From assembly GCF_000411115.1 (NCBI RefSeq), contig NZ_KE150253.1:248001-312000 (forward strand): a stretch of 64,000 nucleotides of DNA, in the 5' to 3' direction. The translations under genes and the position numbers were made by a program. The notes beneath the pieces were generated by a model. That model did no database searches. It had not been told where the DNA came from and worked only from the letters and a program-made list of their open reading frames with translations. Below, piece by piece: positions 1-7,033 of this stretch (the first letter of the stretch is position 1; each line of letters opens with the position of its first letter). Origin of the DNA: Capnocytophaga granulosa ATCC 51502. Lineage in GTDB: Bacteria; Bacteroidota; Bacteroidia; Flavobacteriales; Flavobacteriaceae.

Positions 1-860
1 AGGAAGAAATACCTTCCATGCCTGATTATTACCGCTATAGCTTGGATATATTGGCCAAAGAGGTGAAAGAACTATGGAGCTTAGGAATCAAGTCCGTACT
101 ACTTTTTGTAAAGGTGCCTGATAACCTCAAGGATAACCAAGGAACGGAGGCGCTCAATCCAGATGGACTGATGCAGCGTGCTATAAAGACCGTAAAGGAC
201 GCAACTCCCCAGATGCTAGTAATGACCGATGTCGCCCTTGACCCTTATTCTATCTATGGACATGACGGGATTATCAAAAATGGTGTGGTAGAGAACGATG
301 CGACTGTATCGGTACTTGCCCAAATGAGTCTTTCGCATGTAAAAGCAGGAGCCGATTGGGTAGCCCCTAGCGATATGATGGACGGCCGTATAGAGGAAAT
401 TCGCTTGTTCCTTGACAAATACAACTTCAAGCATGCAGGTATTATGGCCTATTCAGCCAAGTATGCCTCTGCTCTCTATGGGCCTTTCCGCGATGCCTTG
501 GACAGTGCCCCTGTGGATATGGAGGATATTCCTAAGGACAAGAAGACTTACCAAATGGATTATGCCAACCGTATAGAAGCGCTCAAGGAAGCAGTTATGG
601 ATGTGGCTGAAGGTGCTGATATGGTGATGGTAAAACCAGGGATTGTATATCTAGACATAGTACGCGAGGTGAAAAATGCGGTACAAGTACCCGTTTCTGT
701 ATATCAAGTATCAGGCGAATATGCGATGATCAAGGCCGCTGCACAGCGCGGTTGGTTAGACCATGATGCCATTATGCTTGAGCAGATTTATGCTATTAAG
801 CGTGCGGGAGCGGACTTGATTGCTTCTTATTTTGCTAAAGATGTTGTCAAACTTCTATAA
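1..860 (+). CDS. hemB: Delta-aminolevulinic acid dehydratase (porphobilinogen synthase), 5' end cut by window
   Basis: Condenses two 5-aminolevulinate molecules to porphobilinogen in cytosolic haem synthesis. The frame is open from base 3, reading EEIPSMPDYYRYSLD, which is internal family sequence. The ATG at 18 is therefore an internal Met, and the true start lies about 45 codons upstream of the window (inferred from the usual length near 325 residues). Both Schiff-base lysines are visible: the SAKYAS segment and MVKPG. ADWVAPSDMMDGR is also conserved. A strong intrinsic terminator follows the stop codon. Confidence 0.96.
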   Translation, partial: EEIPSMPDYYRYSLDILAKEVKELWSLGIKSVLLFVKVPDNLKDNQGTEALNPDGLMQRAIKTVKDATPQMLVMTDVALDPYSIYGHDGIIKNGVVENDATVSVLAQMSLSHVKAGADWVAPSDMMDGRIEEIRLFLDKYNFKHAGIMAYSAKYASALYGPFRDALDSAPVDMEDIPKDKKTYQMDYANRIEALKEAVMDVAEGADMVMVKPGIVYLDIVREVKNAVQVPVSVYQVSGEYAMIKAAAQRGWLDHDAIMLEQIYAIKRAGADLIASYFAKDVVKLL

Positions 861-896
861 ATTTCTTTTTCATTCTACTTAATTTTTTTTAGATGT

Positions 897-929
897 CCTT
901 CTGTGGTGAAAGCCACAGAAGGTTTTTTT
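897..929 (+). terminator. Intrinsic terminator after hemB
   Basis: A perfect 10-bp stem (CCTTCTGTGG, 897-906, with CCACAGAAGG, 913-922) closes a 6-base loop and is followed by seven T. It ends the hemB transcript and insulates the next gene. Confidence 0.93.
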
Positions 930-954
930 CTGCTTTTAGTTGTTTTTGTAAGAT

Positions 955-962
955 TATCTTTG
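955..962 (+). promoter_or_regulatory. -7 box TATCTTTG for the Ppx/GppA gene
   Basis: Exact match to the Bacteroidota -7 consensus TAnnTTTG, 34 bases before the ATG and just after the hemB terminator. No convincing -33 TTTG was seen. Confidence 0.7.
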
Positions 963-996
963 TAGTTTTGCAGGGTAAAACTAACCCGATACAGAT

Positions 997-1884
997 ATGA
1001 ATATACGTAAATTTGCAGGTATAGACATTGGCTCCAATGGGGTACGCTTACTTATTGCCAATGTATTAGAGGAAGAGGGCAAAGAGCCTATTTTTTCCAA
1101 GGGTAGCTTAGTGCGGGTACCTATTCGATTGGGGGCAGATGTATTCGAGCAGGGGAAGATCAGCCCAGAGAATGCTTTACGCCTTGCCGATGCCATGGAG
1201 GCCTATCGCTTACTGATGAAGGTACAAGGAGTGGAGGCTTACCGTGCTTGTGCTACTTCAGCTATGCGTGAGGCTACCAACGGGGCGGAGATTGTCCAAG
1301 AAGTAGCCCGAAAAACGGGGGTAGTTATAGAGATAATAGATGGGGCAGAGGAGGCGGCTATTATTGCTAACACCGACCTTCACAGCCTCTTGCAGCATGA
1401 TAAGAACTACCTCTATATAGATGTAGGGGGGGGAAGTACAGAATTTACCGTATATACACAAGGGGCAGTACGTGCGGCCAAATCATTCCCTATAGGGGGA
1501 GTCCGCTTGCTCAAGGGCAAGGCAGACCAACAGCTATGGGACAAGGTCAAGGATTGGATTCGACTCTATACCAAAGACCTTAAAGGAATGGAGGCCATAG
1601 GCTCAGGAGGAAATATCAATAAGATATCCAAATCCATAGGCAAGCTCAAGAATGAACCGCTTACCCGACACTTCTTGGAGAATTACTTAGAGCAAATCAG
1701 CCAAATGAGCTATGAGCAGCGTATCCGTGATCTGGAACTCAACCCCGACCGTGCCGATATCCTTCCTTTGGCGCTGCCTATCTATATCAAGGCAATGAAA
1801 TGGGCAAAAATCAACCATATCCTCGTCCCTAAAGTGGGACTGGCCGACGGGATCGTAAGGCAACTCTATTTAAGTAGTCAGTAG
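997..1884 (+). CDS. Ppx/GppA family phosphatase (exopolyphosphatase or pppGpp phosphatase)
   Basis: Cytosolic enzyme of the ASKHA actin-like ATPase fold that removes terminal phosphate from polyphosphate and/or pppGpp. The first phosphate loop is at residues 9-20 (GIDIGSNGVRLL), and the second is YIDVGGGSTEF near residue 142. A further glycine-rich nucleotide segment, AIGSGGNINK, follows. At 295 residues it is the short two-domain form common in Bacteroidota and lacks the C-terminal helical domains of E. coli Ppx. Substrate choice cannot be read from sequence. The last codons (LSSQ) are part of the intergenic word repeat at 1873-1921. Confidence 0.9.
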   Translation: MNIRKFAGIDIGSNGVRLLIANVLEEEGKEPIFSKGSLVRVPIRLGADVFEQGKISPENALRLADAMEAYRLLMKVQGVEAYRACATSAMREATNGAEIVQEVARKTGVVIEIIDGAEEAAIIANTDLHSLLQHDKNYLYIDVGGGSTEFTVYTQGAVRAAKSFPIGGVRLLKGKADQQLWDKVKDWIRLYTKDLKGMEAIGSGGNINKISKSIGKLKNEPLTRHFLENYLEQISQMSYEQRIRDLELNPDRADILPLALPIYIKAMKWAKINHILVPKVGLADGIVRQLYLSSQ

Positions 1885-1921
1885 TCAGAAGTCAGTTTCT
1901 GACCACTGACTACTGACCACT
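1873..1921. repeat. Intergenic word repeat, inverted, between convergent stop codons
   Basis: Repeated AGTCAG words on the left mirror CTGAC words on the right: AGTAGTCAG near 1873-1882 pairs with CTGACTACT near 1906-1914. The repeat supplies the ppx stop codon and reaches the oxyR stop codon, so it could fold in transcripts from either side. Confidence 0.75.
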
Positions 1922-2888
1922 ATTTTTTGCTTTTCCTCTTAAGTATAGGGTCTATGATCTTAAGGTCATCAAAGGTGATAGCCCCGCGGACTACGCCTGC
2001 GATGACGTCATAGAGAGCGTTTATAATGTTGATTTTTAGCTCATTTCTGTGATACAGCAGGCTGATTTCGCGTGCTGGAGATGGTTCCTCAAAGTAGTGT
2101 AGGTTCTTCTGTTCGCTCTCAGCTAGATTGAGTGTATGTAGGTAGGGGAGTAGTGTCATACCCATACCCTCGTTGGAAAGGCGGATTAGGGTCTCGAAGC
2201 TACCACTCTTGATCTCTACAGGGATAGATTGCTTGTGTCTGTCATGATTGTTGAGTTCTTGGCAGATATTCAGCACGCTATCGCGGAAACAGTGCCCATC
2301 CTGTAGCATGAGCATATCCTTGGGGCTGAGGTCGGAGACTTTTATTTTCTGTTTTTCCTTGAGTTGGTATCGGTCATTGGGGATATAAGCCACAAAAGGC
2401 TCATCGTATAACGGGCGTTCTACGAGGTTCTTTTCCCCTAAGGGAGTAGCCACAATAGCTACATCCAGGCTCCCTTCACTAAGTTCACGGACACACTCGC
2501 GAGTGGTCATCTCCTCCACATGTAGTTCTACCTTGGGGTATTTCTTGGTGAAATTGTTCAAGAACATAGGCAGCAAGGTAGGGGCTACTGTAGGGATAAT
2601 CCCTAAGCGGAAGCGCCCTCCGATAAAGCCCTTATGCTGGGCGATGATGCTCTTGATACGCTCAGATTCGTTGACAATGCTCTCGGCTTGTTTTAGGATT
2701 TTCTCTCCTACCTCCGTCACACGTATAGGCTTTTTGGAACGGTCAAAGATCAGTACGTCCAACTCTTCCTCCAATCGCTGTACCTGCATACTCAGAGTAG
2801 GTTGGGTAACAAAGCATTTCTCAGCAGCCACACTGAAATTCTTATATTGAGCAACGGCCAAAATGTACTGGAACTGAACAATAGTCAT
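1920..2888 (-). CDS. oxyR: LysR-type peroxide sensor OxyR
   Basis: Transcription factor with an N-terminal winged helix-turn-helix (residues about 1-60; VAAEKCFVTQPTLSMQVQRL) and a LysR substrate-binding domain. Cys200 and Cys209 sit in MLQDGHCFRDSVLNICQE. Their spacing and context match the redox cysteines 199 and 208 of E. coli OxyR, so peroxide sensing by disulfide formation is a confident inference. Length is 322 residues, slightly longer than E. coli OxyR. No catalase or peroxidase gene is adjacent, so targets lie elsewhere. A -7 box lies 26 bases upstream. Confidence 0.93.
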   Translation of the reverse strand: MTIVQFQYILAVAQYKNFSVAAEKCFVTQPTLSMQVQRLEEELDVLIFDRSKKPIRVTEVGEKILKQAESIVNESERIKSIIAQHKGFIGGRFRLGIIPTVAPTLLPMFLNNFTKKYPKVELHVEEMTTRECVRELSEGSLDVAIVATPLGEKNLVERPLYDEPFVAYIPNDRYQLKEKQKIKVSDLSPKDMLMLQDGHCFRDSVLNICQELNNHDRHKQSIPVEIKSGSFETLIRLSNEGMGMTLLPYLHTLNLAESEQKNLHYFEEPSPAREISLLYHRNELKINIINALYDVIAGVVRGAITFDDLKIIDPILKRKSKK

Positions 2889-2914
2889 AAGATAAGTGAT
2901 TTGGAATTAGAGGG

Positions 2915-2922
2915 CAAAAATA
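2915..2922 (-). promoter_or_regulatory. -7 box TATTTTTG for oxyR
   Basis: CAAAAATA on the plus strand is TATTTTTG on the minus strand, matching TAnnTTTG. It lies 26 bases upstream of the oxyR start codon. Confidence 0.6.
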
Positions 2923-2930
2923 CAATATTT

Positions 2931-2993
2931 AGTGACAAATGACAAGTGACAAATAATAAATATTTAGTCTCTTGTCATTTGTCACTTGTCACT
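2931..2993. repeat. Long inverted word repeat between oxyR promoter and nosY stop
   Basis: The left arm, AGTGACAAATGACAAGTGAC (2931-2950), mirrors the right arm at 2972-2993, built from TTGTCATTTGTCACTTGTCACT words. It ends one base before the nosY stop codon (CTA at 2995-2997). It could act as a terminator-like hairpin for the nos operon. Confidence 0.8.
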
Positions 2994-2994
2994 A

Positions 2995-3777
2995 CTAAAA
3001 GTCTTTCCTTTTTATCTTTCTCTGTATCATAAAGATAATGGCACAAACCCATAGGCAGAGCGAGCCTAAAGAGGCAGCGATACCTGTGGTAGAGCCGAAA
3101 AAGGACTTAAAGAAGGCACTGGTGTAGCCCATAAGTGCGGAGATGTCCAACTTCAAGAGGATAAGGATACGAGAGAGGTCTATCGGATTGGCCAAGATCA
3201 TCACAAGGGAGAAGGTGTCTAGCGGATATTGGCGAAATACCATAAAGGAAATCAGGAAGATACCATCAAAAATCACTGCCATAAAGAGCCAAATAAAGAT
3301 GGCCAAGCTAAAGCCCTTGATCTTGTTCTCATGATAAAGCCCAATGAGATAGGAAAAGCCTACAAAGATAAAACTAAGGAATACCCCAGTTACAATCAGC
3401 ATGATAAAGTTGAATATATCCGGGGAGAGGAACAGCCCATAGAGTAAGAAAGGTACCCCCAGCCCTATGATAAGGCTCAGAGAGAGGGAGAGGGAAATCC
3501 CTAAGTACTGCCCTAAGAAGATGTGCTTTCTAGGGATAGGTTGCGCCAATAGTAGCTCTATGAACTCCCGCGCATTGTAGTAATACATCACTCCAAAAAT
3601 AGTGGAAATCAAGGGGATAAGAATGATAATCACATTCATCAGGGTAATGACTGACTTGGAAATATCGTGGTTGAGAAACAGCAGTATACTACTTAGAATT
3701 AGGTAAAAACCCAAGTAGAAATACGTCCAGCTACTACGGATAAGGTCAAAGAAAGTATATCGTATAATCTTAATCAT
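2995..3777 (-). CDS. nosY: ABC transporter permease of nitrous oxide reductase maturation, NosY
   Basis: Integral membrane subunit of the NosFY exporter that, with NosD, supplies a component for the CuZ site of NosZ. The 260 residues hold about six hydrophobic segments, the first near residues 19-35 and the last near 235-252. It is a short ABC-2 type permease with little soluble domain. It overlaps nosF by 8 bp, which implies translational coupling and a NosF2-NosY2 complex. It is the last gene of the nos cluster, followed at once by the inverted repeat at 2931-2993. Confidence 0.88.
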   Translation of the reverse strand: MIKIIRYTFFDLIRSSWTYFYLGFYLILSSILLFLNHDISKSVITLMNVIIILIPLISTIFGVMYYYNAREFIELLLAQPIPRKHIFLGQYLGISLSLSLSLIIGLGVPFLLYGLFLSPDIFNFIMLIVTGVFLSFIFVGFSYLIGLYHENKIKGFSLAIFIWLFMAVIFDGIFLISFMVFRQYPLDTFSLVMILANPIDLSRILILLKLDISALMGYTSAFFKSFFGSTTGIAASLGSLCLWVCAIIFMIQRKIKRKDF

Positions 3778-4480
3778 ATTTTTCGTTTTTTAATAGTTCG
3801 GCAATAGCTTCTTGGAAATTGTTCTTTTGGGTGGTCTCTAGCAGTTGCTGAGGGGTACCCCTGAAGTAGATATTTCCTTCTAAGATAAAGAGAATCTCGT
3901 CGGAGAGTTCCTCTATGAAGCTGAGAATATGGGAGGTAATAAGGATGGTTTTTCCTTTCTCCTTCTCGCGAAGGATGAGCTTCTTCAGGGCTAAGATGGC
4001 GATTGGGTCAAGCCCAGAGGTAGGCTCATCCAAGACCAGTACAGGCACATCTACCATGAAGGTTAGTACCAGATTCACTTTCTGTTTGGTACCTCCGGAG
4101 AGGTTGCCCAAGGACTTATTTAGGTGCTTTTGTAGCCCGAAGAGTTCTATGAGCTCTTGTTCATGGCAAGGTAGCTTCTTGATGTTCTTGATCATGGCGA
4201 TAAGCTCCTTGACTTTCAGGTTGCTGGGGAAGTTCGCTATTTGGGGCAAGTAGGAGATTTGTTCCCTATAAGCCCATTGGTTTTTGATAGATTTGCCATT
4301 GAAGAAGATGTCTCCTTTGGTGGGTATGACCATACCGAGGAAGCTCTTCATGGAGGTAGTTTTCCCAGAGCCATTAGGGCCTAAGATAGCGAAGATACCT
4401 CCATCCTTGATGGTGAAACTCACGCCTTTGAGCACTTCTAACTTGCCATATTTCTTATGGACATCTTTAAATTCAATCAT
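3770..4480 (-). CDS. nosF: ABC transporter ATPase NosF
   Basis: Cytosolic ATPase that energises NosDFY during CuZ assembly. Motifs in order: Walker A GPNGSGKTT near residue 34, Q-loop QISYLPQIANF, signature LSGGTKQK near 126, Walker B VLVLDEPTSGLDP near 148, and switch histidine ITSHILS near 181. Length is 236 residues. It lies 29 bp downstream of nosD and overlaps nosY. The neighbourhood decides the NosF assignment; by sequence alone it would be a generic DrrA/CcmA-like ATPase. Confidence 0.92.
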   Translation of the reverse strand: MIEFKDVHKKYGKLEVLKGVSFTIKDGGIFAILGPNGSGKTTSMKSFLGMVIPTKGDIFFNGKSIKNQWAYREQISYLPQIANFPSNLKVKELIAMIKNIKKLPCHEQELIELFGLQKHLNKSLGNLSGGTKQKVNLVLTFMVDVPVLVLDEPTSGLDPIAILALKKLILREKEKGKTILITSHILSFIEELSDEILFILEGNIYFRGTPQQLLETTQKNNFQEAIAELLKNEKYD

Positions 4481-4509
4481 TATTGAAGAGGTATTAGTTG
4501 GGGTAAATA

Positions 4510-5754
4510 TTATTGTTTTGTTCTCTTGAAAGGCTCCATACGAGGAGTCTCATCGATAAGGTTTTCGGGGGTGAATACAGGGGCTACTTTCTCGGAGAAG
4601 TTCATAATATCAATGAACAAACTACGTAGCAGCACAATACTCTCAGGGGTTCGGTTGCTGATATAGGAAAAGAGCTTTACAGGGCGGTAAGGGACATCGC
4701 CTACTCCATCCTTATTCAGGTCATAACCTGTATAGTCGCTCCAGTAGTTGCTGCGAAACTTGTTGTCATTCACATTGTTATCATAAGCTACATCAAAGGT
4801 ATTGTTGAAAAAATTATTATCCCAAAAATCATTTTGGTAACACCCTCCACGGATGCGAATCCCCCATCCGTTTTCGGTGAAGTTATTTTCGTTATACTTC
4901 ATACGAGTACAATTTTCCCCATTGATACCTATAGTATTGCGATAGAAGGTATTACCTACCAGTTCGGAATCATAGAGTTCCTTGAGCAATAACCCATAGG
5001 AGGAAGGTCCCCAGTTGTCTTGGAAGGTGTTTTCTACCATTTTCACCCGTTTGGAGAACATGACGGCAGCACCAGCCCCATTTTTAGCAAATTTGTTGCG
5101 GTGGTATTCGTTGTCGTCGGAGAACATGAAGTGTAGCCCATAGCGGAGGTTTCCATGGCAGTAATTACCCTCGATATAGGATTTGGACGAGAATTGTATA
5201 TAGATACCATCACGGCAGTTGGCCGCTTCATTACCAATGATTTCTATATTTTTGCAGCTCCATAGGTGTATGGCATTTCCTGAGTTGTATTGCTCCTTGG
5301 CGTTGGAGGAAATCTTGTTGTTTCTTATGATGCCATCACGTCCTTTTCTCAGAAGCACACCGAAGCATACCTGATCCATGATATTATCCTCTATAAGGAA
5401 TTTCTTGGATTTGTCTAGGAGTATAGCAGCTTGTTCTTCTGTAGCTTTGAAAGGAACGTTGGCCAGGCGGAAGCCCTTAATGGTAACGCTATCGGCCTGT
5501 ATTTTGAGAATACTTCCCTTGAACTGGCCATTGATCACGGGCATACCTTTTCCAATAAGGGTTAGGGGCTTGTCAAGGAGTATATTATTCTCCGGATATG
5601 TACCCTTTTGTACCTCAATAGTATCACCTTTCTTAGCAATAGCAACAGCTTGGGCAATCGTACTTATAGGACACTGAGGGCATACTTGTAGGGATTGTGC
5701 TTTCCCTAAGAGAGGAAAGCACATAATAATAAGGGGTATTAGTTTTTTTAGCAT
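4510..5754 (-). CDS. nosD: Periplasmic copper-processing protein NosD
   Basis: Secreted right-handed beta-helix (CASH/NosD repeats) working with NosFY in NosZ maturation. The N-terminus is a signal peptide (MLKKLIPLIIMCFPLLGKAQ). A PQCPISTIAQAVAIAKKGD segment with two cysteines follows. Repeating N-x-I/F coils run from about residue 90 to 330 (for example NEAANCRDGIYIQFSSKSYIE). Length is 414 residues, normal for the family. It starts 22 bp after the nosL stop codon and probably shares a transcript with nosL, nosF and nosY. Confidence 0.93.
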   Translation of the reverse strand: MLKKLIPLIIMCFPLLGKAQSLQVCPQCPISTIAQAVAIAKKGDTIEVQKGTYPENNILLDKPLTLIGKGMPVINGQFKGSILKIQADSVTIKGFRLANVPFKATEEQAAILLDKSKKFLIEDNIMDQVCFGVLLRKGRDGIIRNNKISSNAKEQYNSGNAIHLWSCKNIEIIGNEAANCRDGIYIQFSSKSYIEGNYCHGNLRYGLHFMFSDDNEYHRNKFAKNGAGAAVMFSKRVKMVENTFQDNWGPSSYGLLLKELYDSELVGNTFYRNTIGINGENCTRMKYNENNFTENGWGIRIRGGCYQNDFWDNNFFNNTFDVAYDNNVNDNKFRSNYWSDYTGYDLNKDGVGDVPYRPVKLFSYISNRTPESIVLLRSLFIDIMNFSEKVAPVFTPENLIDETPRMEPFKRTKQ

Positions 5755-5775
5755 AGGTTTGATAGCGATAGTCTA

Positions 5776-6243
5776 TTAATGGTCGTGCATGTTACCATGA
5801 TCCTCATGTGCAGGGTGCTGATGCGCTTGGAACTTAGCTTGTATGCCTTGCCAGTCGTAGAGGTCGCCTCCTTTTTCAGCTTGGATTTTTTGGGCATCTT
5901 CCTTTGAGGCAAAGGCAGCCAAGTGGGCACCCATAGGGCTTTGTATCTCTTTGGAGATGAGATAAGTGGCCTTAGTAGCATCAATCAAGGTGTTCTCATG
6001 TAAGTAGTCACATACAAGGTATAGGGCTACCTTATCCTCTTGAGGGGCTTGGAGCATGCACTCTATAGCATCGTACTTGAAGGCTTTGGACTTTTGGGTA
6101 ACCACTTCTGAGGCGAACTGAGGGCTTACGATGGTCATCTTGCAAAAAGAACACTCTTCCTTGCCATAATCAATAGGCTCGGCCTTGGGAGCACAAGCAA
6201 TCATAAGGAATGCAAGGCTCAAAAAAAGGAATACTTTTTTCAT
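5776..6243 (-). CDS. nosL: Copper-binding lipoprotein NosL
   Basis: Outer-facing lipoprotein that delivers Cu(I) to apo-NosZ. The start is placed at 6243 because it gives a clean lipoprotein signal (MKKVFLFLSLAFLMIACAP; lipobox MIAC). An upstream in-frame ATG at 6282 would bury it. The CSFCKM motif after the signal is the known NosL copper region. The C-terminal tail is His-rich (HQHPAHEDHGNMHDH), a probable extra metal site. It lies upstream of nosD. A terminator-like hairpin separates it from the preceding membrane protein gene. Confidence 0.93.
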   Translation of the reverse strand: MKKVFLFLSLAFLMIACAPKAEPIDYGKEECSFCKMTIVSPQFASEVVTQKSKAFKYDAIECMLQAPQEDKVALYLVCDYLHENTLIDATKATYLISKEIQSPMGAHLAAFASKEDAQKIQAEKGGDLYDWQGIQAKFQAHQHPAHEDHGNMHDH

Positions 6244-6296
6244 GTTTGATAAATTAATCAAGGTTAATATATTGTAAATCAAAGGATTATAAAAGT

Positions 6297-6345
6297 AAAA
6301 ATCATCTTAGCTTAGAGGAGTAACCCTGAAGCCAAGATGATTTTT
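6297..6345 (-). terminator. Intrinsic terminator inside the nos cluster, after the membrane protein gene
   Basis: A perfect 12-bp stem (AAAAATCATCTT, 6297-6308, with AAGATGATTTTT, 6334-6345) is followed on the minus strand by a T-rich run. It lies between the 205-residue membrane protein and nosL. nosLDFY must then come from read-through or a separate promoter. Confidence 0.8.
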
Positions 6346-6356
6346 CTTTAGAATGA

Positions 6357-6974
6357 TTATGCTGCACACTTATTGCATTTGTTACATTTTTTAGCAACAA
6401 AGAAAGCAACCAAGGCAAGCACAGCCGCCAAAACCATAGCATAAGTACCTCCTGCAGGATAGGACTCTGCATAGAAGTTCAAAAGCTCCTTACCTCCAAA
6501 GAAAGGAGGTTGGTAAGCCATGCCTGGGATTTTGATCTGAGCGGTGTCGCTTAGGTTATGTCCATAGTCATATTCCCACTTATAGAAGTCATACATACCC
6601 AATACGCCAGCTACTCCCATAATGGCAGCCCAAACGAAGTAGAGGATTTTTTTGCCAGCAAAGGCAAAAAGTAAGCCAAGAACAAGCATACCACCGATGA
6701 TCCAAGGGAAGTACTTGAACTCCCAAAAATCTTCAGCATGGATATGTTTCATTCCTATATAGTGGTTGAGAAGGTTCACATTCTCAATAGTGTGTATAGA
6801 AAGTTCGTTCTCTGGGGCAGAGAAGCTGCTCTTTCCATTAATGTCGTTGATCCAGATATACATATTGATACCTTCTGGATATTGAGGCGCATCAAGTTTG
6901 ATGTGCCAGATAGGGAAAAAGAATAGGAAAAGTAGCAAAAGGGAAGCTACTACCATTAAGATTCGTGCTTTCAT
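6357..6974 (-). CDS. nos-cluster membrane protein with Cys-rich C-terminus
   Basis: A 205-residue membrane protein of the type found beside Sec-type nosZ in Bacteroidota; the exact role is unknown. It shows an N-terminal transmembrane helix (about residues 5-23), a soluble loop of about 75 residues, then helices near 92-108, 112-128 and 178-195. The last residues read KKCNKCNKCAA, three cysteines spaced C-x2-C-x2-C. They could bind copper or be a redox site; this is inference. Membrane topology and position between nosZ and nosL suggest a role in copper supply or electron transfer to NosZ. Confidence 0.85.
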   Translation of the reverse strand: MKARILMVVASLLLLFLFFFPIWHIKLDAPQYPEGINMYIWINDINGKSSFSAPENELSIHTIENVNLLNHYIGMKHIHAEDFWEFKYFPWIIGGMLVLGLLFAFAGKKILYFVWAAIMGVAGVLGMYDFYKWEYDYGHNLSDTAQIKIPGMAYQPPFFGGKELLNFYAESYPAGGTYAMVLAAVLALVAFFVAKKCNKCNKCAA

Positions 6975-6991
6975 TTCAATTAAAATTTTGT

Positions 6992-7024
6992 AAAAAAGGC
7001 TGATACGAGTACCAGCCTTTTTTT
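6992..7024. terminator. Bidirectional-looking hairpin between nosZ and the membrane protein gene
   Basis: GGCTG (6998-7002) pairs with CAGCC (7013-7017). Six A on one side and seven T on the other extend the stem, with TAC/GTA pairing inside. On the minus strand it has the form of an intrinsic terminator directly after the nosZ stop codon. Confidence 0.8.
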
Positions 7025-7033
7025 GGTTGTAGA

